From: Chiua virens
Taxonomy: Eukaryota; Basidiomycota; Agaricomycetes; Boletales; Boletaceae
Direction: 5' to 3'
Assembly: GCA_019787685.1 (NCBI GenBank)
Contig: JAHNUO010000006.1
Location: 2,232,001 to 2,296,000 of the forward strand
DNA: 64,000 nucleotides
Within the stretch, counting starts at the first letter, position 1. The number at the start of each line of letters is the position of its first letter. Both the position numbers and the translations under genes were made by a program. Positions 11,915 through 23,886 of this stretch are shown here, in pieces. Under the pieces are notes generated by a model, which was not told the origin of the DNA, did not search any database, and saw only the letters and a program-made list of their open reading frames with translations.

Positions 11915-12766
11915 TTACTTGAGTACTTGTTCCCGCTCTAATACAGATTGCTCCAATTTAATGAGTATGGTTGTGCGGGATGGATATTGCTGAGTGGGCG
12001 TGTTGTGGCCGGTAACTCTAGCAGGCTGCGGGAAGGGATGAGAAGGTCTATGGAAAATAAGGATACTCACGAAACCGAGACCATCAAGAACAGCCTCTAC
12101 GATCCCTGCAGTGAAGGACGAGCAGCTCAGGGTAGACAGGTCCCTTGGTACGGATATATGGCGTTCAACGAGAGGATCGTTATCGATGATCATGTCTATG
12201 CATGTGTCAGACAGTATGCGAAGCCTGAAGGACACACACACATTCGTCTTCGTTTTCTACGCTCTTTTCGATTGCGTCTGCGGGTCTACCAAAGACGGCA
12301 CGCCATACTTGGGTATGGATGGACATAAGTGCTGGAAGGAAACGTATTTCGCGCTTCGGGGCCTTTGAGGGGGATTCTGCACGCCAGACCATGAGCTCTA
12401 GGACGCGAACTCCAACGCGGTATCCGAGGGTGTTGAGTCTGTGGATGGTCAATGAGAGCAAGAGAAGAGAAGAGGATCTGACCTGCGTTCGAGGTCATTT
12501 ATGCCACTGACGCGCTTCTGGGTGTACTGGACGACCTCTGAGAAGAGGAAGGCGAACGCAGATGCAGATACTTCTGCTGTGCGGGTCTTGTTGAGGTTGC
12601 GATCATAGATGCTGGGGCGATTGGCGGGTTTGTGGGCAGTGAGGGTGGTGGTGATGGAGGGTGCGGATGAAAGAGAGAATCGAGGTGAAGTGGTGGATGT
12701 TGGAGAGAGATGTTCTGCTGATGAAAGGGAGGATGTAGACAAGACGGAGAAACGGGTTGGTTGCAT
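11915..12766 (-). CDS. TRS31: TRAPP complex subunit Trs31/TRAPPC5
   Basis: Core subunit of the TRAPP tethering complexes, which activate Rab1/Ypt1 at the Golgi. Diagnostic stretches are IYDRNLNKTRTAEVSASAF, LFSEVVQYTQKRV, LNTLGYRVGVRVLEL and, in the last exons, SSFTAGIVEAVLDGLGFPARV. A Ser/Thr-rich N-terminal extension of about 45 residues precedes the Bet3-like fold. Introns fall after NDLERR (about 12437-12490), after EDEC (about 12190-12235) and within DGLGF-PARV (about 12025-12075). The start codon at 12766 is only 85 bases from the start of the divergent BTB gene, so the two share a promoter. Confidence 0.92.
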
Positions 12767-12805
12767 GTTCAGTGGTCACCGTAGCTGTACAACGTCTAAT
12801 TATAC

Positions 12806-12811
12806 CACGTG
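12806..12811. promoter_or_regulatory. CACGTG box in the TRS31/BTB divergent promoter
   Basis: A CACGTGAC element followed by a TA-rich run (12815-12825) in the 85-base gap between two divergent start codons. It is a palindromic bHLH/Cbf1-type site and the only evident element there. Function is inferred from position. Confidence 0.45.
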
Positions 12812-12851
12812 ACTAATATATATACCGACCAGCTGATGAGTCCCTCTCTCC

Positions 12852-15402
12852 ATGTCCCCTCTTTCTCTCTCCCCAGCTCATCTACAGCAACACATCTACA
12901 ACTCCCTCGTCCATGCCCGCACTCCAGACGTTGTTCTCAACGTCAGCGGCACTTGGACTGCCCGCTACAAGCTGCACAGGATCGTCTTGATCCAATCTGT
13001 GCGTGCCTGCCATCCCCTTTGCTTGCCAACTGACGTCTCCCCAGGGATTTTTCAGCTCGCTCTTTACAGCTGGTTTCCTCGAGTCTTCCAGCTCTCCCGG
13101 TCTCCAACATGTCGATATCGTCTTCGATGACTGTAACATAACGCGCCCAGGTACGTCCTCGGCTCTCTTTATCGCGTCGCCGCTTGCTCACACCCATCGA
13201 CAGCGTTTGAGTACGTATGTCTACTTCTCTTGTTAGCCGTGGCTTACCGCATCTAGAATATGCGTCGCGCGCCTCTATGGTGGCGGCCCGCCTCTGCATG
13301 TTTCCCCAGCGCTCATTCCAACTGCGCATCATCTACTCACCCCCTCCTTTCCCGGTCCTGCTCCTCCTTTGAATCTCCCGCGCGGACATCATCCTGCATC
13401 GCCTTCATTCCTCCTCTCCCTCCTCGCGACCTCTGTTTACCTCTCCATCCCTTCCATTGCCTCCCAGGCGCTCACTTCCATCCTTAACACAGTTGGTCCC
13501 TATACGGTCGTCCAATACCTCCGTTTTGCAACTGGTTCAACCTTCGATTTTCCTACCGAGCACGATCCAGAAGCTGCCGTTGGCCTGGAGCATATTGCAG
13601 AGATTCTGAAACCTTCCCCGTCACCTTTGCCCTCCGACTCACACGATGTCTTGGCAGACAAGCTGCACGACCTTGACGTAAAGAAGGAGGACCCTGCAGA
13701 ATCCGACTGCAATTCGGAGCATTCAGAACGTTCGAGGTTCTCTCCCTCCTTCAACTATGGCGCCCTGTCCGATAAGATCGGCGAGGCGGCCGTGTGTTGG
13801 CTTGCAAGATGGGGTCCAGACATGCTTCCACATGAGGAAAAAGCTTCTCGTTCAAGAGACTTGCCGCTGTCGCCAGTCCCAACCCAGCCTGCGATCTCCA
13901 GGCGTCGTGCAGACACATTGCCGTCTCGTCCATCGATAGACGAGTCCCCTGTAACACTTCATCGTGTTCCCCTCATATGGGCCAGGGGTGGGCTAACGTC
14001 CTCATCGATACGAGAACTCGTGTCGTCAGATGCCTTTTTTGTCAAGGGAGAGCGAGAACGATACGATCTGGCGTGCACCGTCATCGAACTCCGAAGAAGA
14101 CAAGGTATTGATGAAGAAGAAGAGAAGGACTGGGAAATAATGTTTCGTGACGGCATTTATTATTCGAATATGGTATTACGTTTCTTTGCGCGTCTTACAC
14201 CCTTTACTGATACGTTCCGTCAGCTCGTCGATGATATTATTGCAATTTCACAGGACATATCTCCGACGACAGGTCGATCATTTGTACCTATATCCATCTT
14301 GCAAGACGCTCATTGGACGCAATCTTTACTTCGTTGTCGCATCACCACGAAGCCGAGTAATTCCTCTCCCGCCGCCAGTCCTTCCCCATCACGCGATAAA
14401 GAACTGGGACTCTGCATAACCACGGCCGAGATTCTTTCACGACTTTCGGATTCACAAAAGCAATCGTCTGCTGCAAATGAAAGGGACAAATTTTACTATC
14501 CGGTCGCTCAGGATTCGTCACTACGCATCGGTGATAGCAATGGCATCGAAGGCGCATCCATGGACCAGTTATTTGACCCGCCTGCTCCTTCGGCGGACCG
14601 TAAATCTCCGTCGCGTGCTGCAACTTCCGAATCGAACTTTTTCGGTCTCAAAGTGGAACGAAAGACTGCAGTCGAATGTGTTGCGAGCGATGCAACAGGC
14701 AAAGCTCGCTGGTCACCACATCCTCCCTTCCGCTTTGCAGTCGAGTTTTGGGACATTGATGCTCTCAAAGAAAAGTCGCGCCTGCATTCACATACGATCT
14801 GGTATGCAGGGAATTTGTTCAATGTATACGTCCAAGTTGTGCGGAAGAAGGGTATCCAGTTGGGGATTTATTTACACCGGCAATCAAGTGTCGACCCGAT
14901 CCCAGCGCCTTCCGCGCCAGTACAAACCGGCACCCGAGAGCGCAGCCACAACAGAGTGCCCTCGCTCCCACAGCAGACACTCTCCGCCTCTCTCTCATCT
15001 CCGGTCATCCGCCACTCCGCTTCACTTAACCCTATTCGGAGCGCGACTCCGAGTTCCCCCCCATCTACCTCGTCGAGTCTTCCCACGAATTACCAATGGA
15101 GCGGAAGCGCCATTCCAGCGACAGCACCCCCGGTTGCTCCTGTGCAGCCTTACAGAGACCCGCGCCCGTCTGTCTCCGCCCACTTCTCTGTCTCCTGCAC
15201 CAGCACGACAGGATCCTCCATTACGCGATTCACGAGTATGCCCGACGTATTTTCCGTCAGCCAGAGTTGGGGCTGGAAGTCGAGTTCCTTACGATCGGAA
15301 GAGATGGGTGAGATCGGCACAGATGGACAACCCATCAAGTCTCCCGTGCCTGCACCCAAGGAACTCAGTATGAGAGTGACGGTAGTATTGGGCGTCGTTT
15401 GA
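12852..15402 (+). CDS. BTB/POZ domain protein (germ-cell-less-like)
   Basis: About 790 residues. The N-terminal part (DVVLNVSGTWTARYKLHRIVLIQS, then a GFFSSLFTAGF segment) has the layout of a BTB/POZ fold, with a conserved FEICVARLYGGGPPL helix. The rest is mostly one large exon (13257-15402). It contains a motif like that of fungal BTB proteins and germ-cell-less (LVSSDAFFVKGERERYDLA) and Ser/Pro-rich linkers. BTB proteins of this type are often Cul3 adaptors, but no partner can be read from the sequence. Introns are inferred at about 13000-13045, 13151-13203 and 13211-13256; the last two enclose a 7-nt exon. The start at 12852 is in the BTB frame. It is divergent from TRS31. Confidence 0.75.
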
Positions 15403-16106
15403 TTGGATGGTGCCGTAATGTTTTTTCTTCTTCTTTTGCTTCCATGCACATCACATGCTTTGGATCTATGATAATTCATTGCTCTTTTTTTTATCTACAG
15501 GCTTTATATAGTCTAGTCATAGGTTCACTGGGGTCTGCTTAATGACACCGTTACTCACTTCCTTTATTCTGCATGGATCTTGGATCCCGAATTTGGACTG
15601 TTTTCAAGTTTCACGAATGTTTTTACTCTTTGATCGTGCAAATTGTCTTTCTTCGGTCGTTATCGATGGTTCTCGGATGTTTTGTGAACGTCTGGCAGAA
15701 ATTCTACGGCATAAGGCCAAGTGTAGCTTGTCATGTTTGCCTAATTGACAGTTTACAACTGTCGAGAAGGATGGCTGAAGATGGAATCACTGAAAGCCTT
15801 TAGACGACTGAAGTTGCTTGAATTATCATGCCAGAACCATGACGATGACCACTGGCACTGGCATTCAGCAGTGAGCAGAACCAAATGTAAACCAAATGTT
15901 ACTAGTGGTGTTACATAGTACCACGACGCTCCAAGCTCCAAACTTCACGTTCAAATGACCTTTATCTTTCGTGCCACGAGCACCTATTCTCATCATTCCG
16001 AGTCGGCCATCAATGCGTCCTACCTAAAACACGCACATCACTGATAATCAAGTGCACAGCTTCTAACCCTTGCCGTTGCTTCACCACTCAGCACCTGCTG
16101 TACACC
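15403..16106. other. intergenic, no gene seen
   Basis: About 700 bases between the BTB protein stop and the RBR ligase start on the same strand. It should hold the 3' end of one and the promoter of the other. Short ORFs in all frames lack codon structure or homology I recognise. Confidence 0.5.
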
Positions 16107-19095
16107 ATGGCTCAACTTTCGACCTCCAGAACTCGGAAACCATTCGACGATCAAGTCCAGAGAGTCCAGGGAAGTCCCGTCAGTCTGTCTACCACACAAG
16201 TTCTAGATCAAGGAAAGGACCATATCGTCTCTTTCGAGGGTACCAGTCAATTCGCTGCACAAGGCGTCTCTGCGTGTGGCCTTGCCGCATTCAATTTTGC
16301 CAGGGTCGCGTTTCGGATCGAACAAGGAGGAAAAAACATCCCAGATGTCTTGGATGAACTGAGTACGAAAGAGGTTATCGAGGTGAGTTGTGCCACTCCG
16401 GGTTTGCTGTGCTTGGTGTGCAGTCTGGCTATCGCTGCCAGTGGTTGCATTATTCGATCTGGGTTCTGGAGAGATCCAGTTGATGACGCACTTGTTGTTA
16501 CAGGAAATCGTCGCCATATGCGCTGGATGGTCCAGTAATTTGCATCTCGAGGCCGAGGACATTCACAATCTTCCCCTCTTTAATCGATGTCTCCACCTCG
16601 AGTCGATCGAGTATGGGCGCCCGCGGCCAAGACACTTTCGGAAGATCCTCGAGTACGTGCACCGTGATCTTGTTCATCCTTCAAGTGTTCAACCCTATCT
16701 TGCTTTCTAGAAAAATGAAAGATATCGACAATTCGACCGTGATGATCATCACGCGTCCACCTGAAATCATTGCCTGCATCAAGTTTGCCACTCGTGACCC
16801 AAGCAAAGCCCCCGATTTGCGTTCATCCATCACGCTCGATAAACCAGTCTTTGTCATCTTCGATTCGCACCCGCGTCCCTCGCATCCTCACGGAGCTGGC
16901 TTGTCGTTCAGCACCTCAGTAGAGAACACGGCCCACACCCTGAGTGACATCTTGCCGACCATTGACGAGAGCATGTTCGATTCGGACGACTTTCAGTGGC
17001 AAGCACAGCTCCTCGCAAACTGCTCGGCGCACGTGTACGTCGCCGAGTCTTTGCGTGAGGATCACGAAGCAGCCATCATTCAATCTAGCTTGGCCATACT
17101 CGAGCTCCGTGCCAAAATCTCAGAGCTCCAACGTGAAAACCAGATACTTGGGTATGACAACCAGCAGCTCGAGTCAGATGTCGGTCGCCTCCGGGCTTCT
17201 GTGCGACAGGAGCAGGCGAAAATGAAACTGTCAGTGGAGAGCACGTTTGCTTGGGCCGCAACAGCGCTTGGAAATCAGGTACCTGTCCTCGGGCAGTCCC
17301 TTGGCTACATCAGCCATGCTGTCGCTGGGCCTTCTGGGCCTTCTGGCGCGAGCGCCGGTAGTGGGCAGAAATCTGAGGCGCGTCATCGCTCTACGGACAC
17401 GTCATCCACGGCTTCTGCCAAACATCCTCCCGCGCGACCTCCCATATTCTCTAATACCACTGGTGCGCAAAGTATCTTTGCAGACAATCCACCCCCAGTG
17501 CCTTCCGAGGCGCCACCTGCATACGATGACCTCGATTCTGGGTCGGGCGAGGATATGATGGATTTCGACGACCTTGAAATCCAGACTGAAGAATTCGCAC
17601 GTCAACTCCAAAATGAATATGACTCTGAAGACCGACGGCTTCGTCAAGAACAACAGAAGCTTGCCAACGAAGACCACTGGAACCAGACCGCTCGCCAGCT
17701 GCAGAATGAGTTTGATTCTGAAACCCGACGGCGTCGTCGAGAAAAACAAGGAGTCCCACAAGAAGGCTACCAGAATGAAACTGCAAATGTCCCTCGCAAG
17801 CTGCAGAAAGAATTTGACTCTGAAGATGGACAGTTTCGTCGAGAACAACAGAAGTTCACCCAAGGACGTCAGACCAAAAATGTCGCTCGCAAGCTGCAGA
17901 ACGAATTTGATTCTGAAGACTGGCGACTTCATCAAGAACAACAAAGGCTCGCCCACGGACGTCAGACCGAAAATGTCGTTCGCAAGCTGCAGAATGAATT
18001 TGATTCTGAAGACCGGCGACTTCATCAAGAACAACAAAAGCTCGCCCAAGAGAACCGGACCGCAAACGTCGCTCGCCAGTTGCAGAACGAATTCGACTCC
18101 GAAGACCGACGACTCCGCCGAGAGCATGAAGAGCTCGCCCACCTCGTCCAGGCCACGTTCCAGTGCAACATCTGCCTGGACGAGCTGCCTCAAGACGACG
18201 TCGCCAAAGTGGACGAGTGTTCGCACACGACGTGCAGATCCTGTATGATGGAGTTCGTGTCAACGAAGATCCAAGAACATCGGTACCCTATATTTTGTCC
18301 GATGTGTACCATCGTCGTGAACAAGCCTGAGCAAGGTCAACCGAGCGGTATGCATCACGTTTTGCTAGTTCCCCCTGCCGGTCGCTGAACCTTTACTTTC
18401 GTCTCCTGCTTTCCAGTGATCTCGAGGTTGTTAATCGAACAACTCGGTATTACCGAAGAGCAGTCTCAGATTTTGACCGAGATGGAACTTGCCGAGTTTA
18501 CCATCCAAATCCACTGCCGACAGTAAGTCGCTCGTTTTCGTTCGCTGTACCCTTTTTCCATTTGAGGAAGAGGTGATGATGACATTCATTGACACTAGAT
18601 GCAAACGGCCTGCCTTTGTAGATCGCGAAGACTATACGGATGTGATCAATATCGTGTGTCCCCAGACAGACTGCCACCACGTGTGGTGCAAGAAATGCGA
18701 GCAGACTATCGTCATTGATGGTCTGAAACATTCGTGCGACGGATCGTCTGAGTTGGACCATTTGATGAAGGAAAAAGGGTGGAAGCATTGTCCGAGTACG
18801 TCATGCCTCTTCCCCTGTAGTACTGCTAAACTCATGTGCAACGAACTCGACAGATTGCACGACACCGATCCTAAAAGAAACTGGATGCAATCACATGGCG
18901 GTGTGTAACTTTTCCTCTCTTGTGGTGTCTGTCATCCGACGTTGATCTTTTTGGCAGTGCATTGCCACTGGGTGCAACACCCACTTTTGCTACATCTGTG
19001 GTGGCATGATCGTTCGATCGGCGCTCAATGCCGAGATCAATCAGGCTGTCTCGGCACACTTTCGGACGTGTCAGCTATTTGAAGTACCAGACTAG
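16107..19095 (+). CDS. RBR-type (RING-IBR-RING) E3 ubiquitin ligase with tandem helical repeats
   Basis: RBR ligases receive ubiquitin on a cysteine in RING2. The N-terminal third (FNFARVAFRIEQG, then VMIITRPPEIIACIKF) is a conserved segment common in agaricomycete RBR proteins. A coiled-coil stretch follows near 17100-17230, then six tandem 31-residue repeats (17597-18139). The Cys-rich module begins at about 18165: RING1 (CNICLDELP, CSHTTCRSC, FCPMC), the IBR (CPQTDCHHVWCKKC) and RING2 (KHCPNCTTPILKETGCNHMAC), whose cysteine in the CNHMAC context is the likely thioester site. Introns lie at about 16383-16504, 16650-16710, 18348-18416, 18523-18599, 18800-18853 and 18901-18956. The frame is intact to the stop at 19093. 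Substrate unknown. Confidence 0.88.
17597..18139 (+). repeat. six tandem repeats of about 93 bp inside the RBR gene
   Basis: Six in-frame copies begin at 17597, 17690, 17792, 17885, 17978 and 18071. Five spacings are 93 bases apart from one of 102. Each encodes a unit built on R-[QK]-LQNEFDSED followed by an Arg/Glu/Gln-rich helix. The central copies are the most alike, suggesting recent duplication. Length variation between strains is likely. Confidence 0.9.
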
Positions 19096-19440
19096 TTCTG
19101 AGTACTAGTCAAAACGGAGGTGCTGTGTGGTTCGAGGTAGTTTAGGAGAACGCACGCAGTATGTATCTAACTGTTCCCTTCTCTGAGATGAATCATTGTG
19201 CATCATGATGCAGTATTTTATTCAGAACTTGCATCGACTGGGGTTCACTTCGATTAATCACGGAAGCCAGTGCTAAAATCCGAAATGATCACTTTTAGTT
19301 CACTGACGAACACAACTGTCGATTCCCAGCACACACTCGACATGCTTCCAAGTGCAGATTAATGAGATGCGTAAGTAAAAGTATGCGATGTGAATTGAAG
19401 AACATCTAATGGTATCATCCTAGAATGTAAAAATCCAGGT
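19096..19440. other. convergent intergenic region
   Basis: About 345 bases between the RBR and CYP61 stop codons, which face each other. It must hold both 3' ends. No ORF or RNA gene is seen. Confidence 0.5.
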
Positions 19441-21269
19441 TCAGTTGGGCTTTGGACGGGGCGTAAATTTGAGTAAGCATCCGTCCTTCGGGAACAGAGT
19501 TGCGATGATCCTGTTCACGCGAACTAATGAGCAAAGATAAATCAAGAGACCAAAGAGAAGACATACTGGACTTTATCACTCTCCGGTGTCACATGGTGCT
19601 CCCAGTTCGAAAGCACACTGGCCGTTGCAAGGACGAGTCCAATGTTCAATTGCGCATACTCGAGACCAATACATTTGTGAGGACCACTCCCAAACACGAG
19701 GTAATTTTGAGGGTTCGTGTTGGCGGAATTATTGGGATCGAGCCACCGTTCGGGAGTCAAATTATCATGATCGGGGTATACTTCGGGATCATGCAAGGAG
19801 TTGTAGAAGGACGGGATGACCATACTGCTGACGGGTACCGTGTAATCAGGTGAGATGGGGAACGCCTTGGTGGTTTTATATGGAACCTTGTAACAACACC
19901 GTCAGGAAGATGGCCACTGAAATGTCGATGGAATTACCATAGTGACCGGAGGCTTGATTCGCATGCTTTCCTTGACAAAGGCCCTCAAGTATGGCATCTC
20001 CTCCAGCATTTCCAAGGTCACTGGCTTGTCTACATCGTTGCCCCGGACGCGGTACTGTTCCTCACGTATCTTGGCCAAAAGTTCGGGGTGATCGGCGAGG
20101 TGCTGGAAGCCATAGATCAACCCACTGCTCATAGCATCCTGAGAGGCAAACAGGAACGAGAAGACGACCATGGCCATCTCGCGGTCACTGAAATCTTTGC
20201 GACCTTTGTAACCCGGGGCTTGTAATTCCTTGACCCATTGCTCAAGCATGCACTCTGGCTCTCTGCCCTCCGCAACGGCAATCTTGGACTTCGCAGCAGC
20301 CAGTTCTAGCCATTTGAACGCGACTTTACGCGCTTGAATGGCTTTGTAGACTTTAGTCCCAGGAAGAGCAAGGGGGAAATTGACAAGCTCGAGGGCAAGA
20401 GTGATATCCCAGTACTTTTGACTGATCTCAACAGCACCGTGCTCGGGAATATGGCTACCGCAGAAGACACGAAGTGACGTATGCATGTTGAGATCACGGG
20501 CCGTCATCATGATCGCTTTGGGCGAGGGATCCTTGGCAGCATCTGCCAGCCATTTGCCCAGATGTTGGCGGGTGATGGCGTCCTGAATGGTGATATAAAT
20601 GCTTCAAGGCAATGAGACAATATGTACGTGCAAGGCTGGATTAGGAAGGGCATACCCAAGAGCATTGCGGGTGAAGAGAGTGTTCAAGACCCGTCGGTAC
20701 TCTACGTGGCTTTTACCCGTAAGGAAGACCCTAAAAAGTACGAGGTCACGATACCCATTAACTCAAAGGTCCACAGGATGCACCAACCAGTTATCGGGCA
20801 TGAGAATCGACTTTGCGGAATGAACAAGACAGGGCTCGGCATGATTCGGGGAATTCAAGATCTCACGCGAGTACTCGTTCGACGAAGCCATGACAATGAA
20901 ACTAGGTAGAGTGTCAACAAATGTTCGACGCGAATGGAAAGACGTGACTGACATGTTGAACACGCTGATGGCGCTAAGGGCGCCAGAGTTCCACTGGGCC
21001 ATGTAACCTTCCATGGTAGGCTTCATGGAATCAGCGAATTTTCCGATTACAGGAATGGTCCATGTCGCGCCCGGGAGATGTTTTTTCTTGTACCGGTACG
21101 CGGACTGCTCAAGAACGAGGAGGGCGGCAACGATGGCGAGGGTGGTGTAGAGCCAAGTTGTTTGGTTGGTAGTGGGGAGGAAAAAAGAGGGGACGGGTAT
21201 GTCAACGAGAGGGGATACGGGGGACGGTGTAGGGACGGAGGACGAGTGATGACGAAGGTGGGACGCCAT
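19441..21269 (-). CDS. ERG5: sterol C-22 desaturase, cytochrome P450 CYP61 (Erg5)
   Basis: ER-membrane P450 that introduces the C22-C23 double bond in ergosterol synthesis. Visible P450 features are an N-terminal membrane anchor (TTLAIVAALLVL), a proline-containing hinge (HLPGATWTIPVIGKF), the I-helix (FLFASQDAMSSG), the ExxR motif (KESMR) and the haem loop FGSGPHKCIG. The C-terminus KVQIIATLFPKDGC is typical of CYP61 and not CYP51. Introns are inferred at about 20884-20942, 20750-20806, 20602-20655, 19889-19942 and 19498-19551. The frame is intact. Fungal ERG5 responds to sterol and oxygen regulators, but no clear sterol element was found in the 700 bases upstream. Confidence 0.93.
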
Positions 21270-21969
21270 GATACAAATTGCCTGTCAAGAGCCATCCCTC
21301 TGAACTTATCCTCCCATCTCGCATCCTGATTGGCTAAAAAAAATCGGTCGACAATGAGATATACACGTACAGCCACAAATTCTATCTCACACTTGATGAA
21401 TTATTAGATAATTATCCGATATAAAAGGTTGATATTACATGCCAGCCCAGCGTCGTCCAAGATTCGGAACTTTGCGGGAGACAGCTACTGGATAGTCAGT
21501 GCGACATGAGCGTTTGAACCGGCCATGGCCCTGGCACACACGTACCAGGCACCAACATGGCGCCGCCGGGAGTCAAACGTCAAGGAACGAACCGACCCAG
21601 CCACCACAGCGTCGCCTCATAGCCACCGAACAACAAGTTACGACTTGGAATCCAGAGTGCTTTGTGTCAACACTGTGAAACTGCAGGGTACACTCTGACT
21701 TGTGTACATAACACGACGTTCACACAGCTGACCGAGACTCAGGCCTCAGGGCCTCGACCGTCGGCTGAAAATGCTTGGCTGGGCCGATGCCGACATAGAC
21801 ATTACAGTTGAGAAGAAAATTGGATTACCCTCAAGTGTAACACACAAGGCTTGAGTTTCTCGTGCCAAGTTCTCAGGTAGAGAAAACTTGGCAAACACAC
21901 GAAGCAAAAAAAACTTTTGATCATTACAGTACAATTGTCCAAACAAGTCACTAGGTGGGTATCAGAATA
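21270..21969. other. intergenic, probable ERG5 promoter
   Basis: About 700 bases between the ERG5 start and the phosphatase 1 stop, both on the minus strand. It contains AT-rich tracts near 21395-21430 but no supported gene. Confidence 0.5.
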
Positions 21970-23601
21970 TCAAAACAACAAACCAGCAGCGACAATAGCT
22001 AATGTTGCGCCGAGCACACCCTGAACGCCGGCCCTTGCAGTCACCCTGGCGTCGCCCTTCGAGGAAGAATTGGATGCTGCAGCGGCTGACAAATTGACCG
22101 GAGCAGGTGCAGTAGACGCATTCAAAGACAGGTTAACATTGGGTGCAACAAAGGTTGGTCCACCGCCAGCGCCAGTGCTGTTGACCTTCGGAGCGAGGTA
22201 TGGGACATATGCGTCAGGGTTCAAAGCCCCGGGATATGTGCCTGTGAGGTTCAGGAGAGGGATGCTAGAGCCCGAGACGTCGCTGTTCTGGTACGAAGTA
22301 GTATTTGCCACGAAAGAAAAGACGTCTGACAGGTAAATATTGTTTAGCTCGTGCAGGTATACGAGAGAAAATAAGAGCGCACTAGCAACAGTCTTGTTGG
22401 TGTCCTGGCGACCAAGGTTGCCAAGGTCCCAATTATTTTGGACAGTAGAGAGGCTGTCAAGGTACATTGAGCTGATGAACTCGAACGGAGGCGAACGTGA
22501 CTCCTTACAGAGAGTAGTGAGTGTAGAACGTATTGTCAGTTGTGTTCCAGAGGGTTTTCGGGATAACCCCACCAAGCAAGATCGTAAACACCCGATTGTT
22601 GATACTGTAGGTTTCGTTCCTGAGACAAAGGGTAAGAAAAAAGGTTACACATCCCACGAGTTGACGTACTCGTCAAACGTCAGCAAGATCAGAGTCCTAT
22701 CGGTGTTGAACCGGCCGTCCTGAAGAAGAGGCAATAGCCAATAGCTCAGCCAATCAGCAGCATACTCGATGGTGGTATCGTGTGCATCGCTAAGATAATG
22801 TTAGCCCGGACATTACTCAAGTGACGCGACTCACTTTCGGAGGTTTGGAGTGACGAAGATCCACTGAGAAAGTGAGTTGTTCCCAATCTATATTAAACAT
22901 GCACTTCGAGAAAAATAATCAGGCAGTGCAATTAGACAGCGCCTACATCAACAGCAAAGTCGTTGAAGTTCCTGATACGGGCAGGCGCGAGTGCTGTTCT
23001 TTCCATTCTCATCAAAGATTACAATTGGGTTGTGCTTGCGTGCATAGTACGTATAGTTATCAGGGTTGGTGAAGTTGAAGCCCGGGTATCCATCCGTGGG
23101 CATGTTCTCCTGGTAGGTCGACCAACTGATACCTTTTTCCTCCAAGAGGTCGACGATTGTGGACATATTGGTGGGAATAAAAGTGAGCGAATCATCAGCG
23201 AGTCCGAAGAAGTCGCCTCCGACTGATGCGACGTAGTTGGGCTGACTGGGATGAGTCACACCATAATAGCTGTTGAGGAGAATGCCCTGAGCAGTCAAAT
23301 TTTGGAATCCAGCTTGTGAGGCTGCCTGGGCGAAGTCGGTGTTCTCGAGCCAGATTTGAATGAAACGGTCGAATACTTTGCCAGGCACGAAGGCGGCGTT
23401 ATTGATCGTGTCATTTGACGCGCCAACGTAGAAGGAAGACGTGTCCGTCGGCCTGTGAAAAAAAAGGTGGTCAGAGCTGTGACGATGGAGACCCGTCGTT
23501 AAGTAGGCTTACGCGGCAGCAGGAGCAGTGAAGGTCGACGCGACTGACGCGGAAACAGACCCAATGGCTGCTGCAAGAAGGATGGCGTACTTGACAATCA
23601 T
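21970..23601 (-). CDS. secreted acid phosphatase/phosphoesterase 1, probably GPI-anchored; one frame break
   Basis: Member of the phosphoesterase family that includes fungal acid phosphatases (PF04185 type). It has an N-terminal signal peptide (start 23601, MIVKYAILLAAAIGSVSAS), the FDRFIQIWLENTDF segment, NMPTDGYPGFNFTN, several N-glycosylation sites and a C-terminal hydrophobic tail after a Ser/Asn-rich stretch that looks like a GPI signal. About six short introns are needed. The frame breaks at 22979-22981. After NSTRAC the protein would leave frame, while removal of one base gives RIRNFNDFAVDV, identical in pattern to its paralogue at 24783-26400. This is either a sequencing insertion or a broken gene. 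Two CACGTG boxes lie upstream. It is tandem with its paralogue, which is about 1.2 kb away. Confidence 0.85.
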
Positions 23602-23697
23602 ACTGGAACAAGTTCAAGGACACCCTCAGGGTTGGCGGTTGTGTGGCTGCCACTGCGCCGCGTCTGACCGCCCATGATATACCCGCTCGTCATGAAG

Positions 23698-23703
23698 CAC
23701 GTG
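23698..23703. promoter_or_regulatory. CACGTGGG box upstream of phosphatase 1
   Basis: CACGTGGG about 97 bases before the phosphatase 1 start codon. CACGTG with GGG or GT flanks is the binding site of Pho4/NUC-1, which activates acid phosphatase genes on phosphate starvation. The role is inferred from the motif and target gene. Confidence 0.5.
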
Positions 23704-23880
23704 GGCCCTCCAAATCGGCGCGTCACCGCCTCCGAGTGATGCGAACTGATATAATTCGGACCTGAATTATCAGTCTGGCCAGCTCAACCTGGCATGCCAG
23801 ACACCGCATCACCAACATGTCGGGAAAGGGACGCGATGACACCGGGACGGCAGGAACACAGCGATTCATCTGAATCGATC

Positions 23881-23886
23881 CACGTG
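23881..23886. promoter_or_regulatory. second CACGTG box upstream of phosphatase 1
   Basis: CACGTGAC about 280 bases before the start codon, and so about 180 bases from the first box. A pair of sites supports control by a bHLH factor. Confidence 0.45.

Noticed and set aside
21395..21430. TATAAAAGG near 21420 as a promoter
   Set aside because: It is on the plus strand, while both flanking genes are on the minus strand, and no plus-strand gene starts downstream.
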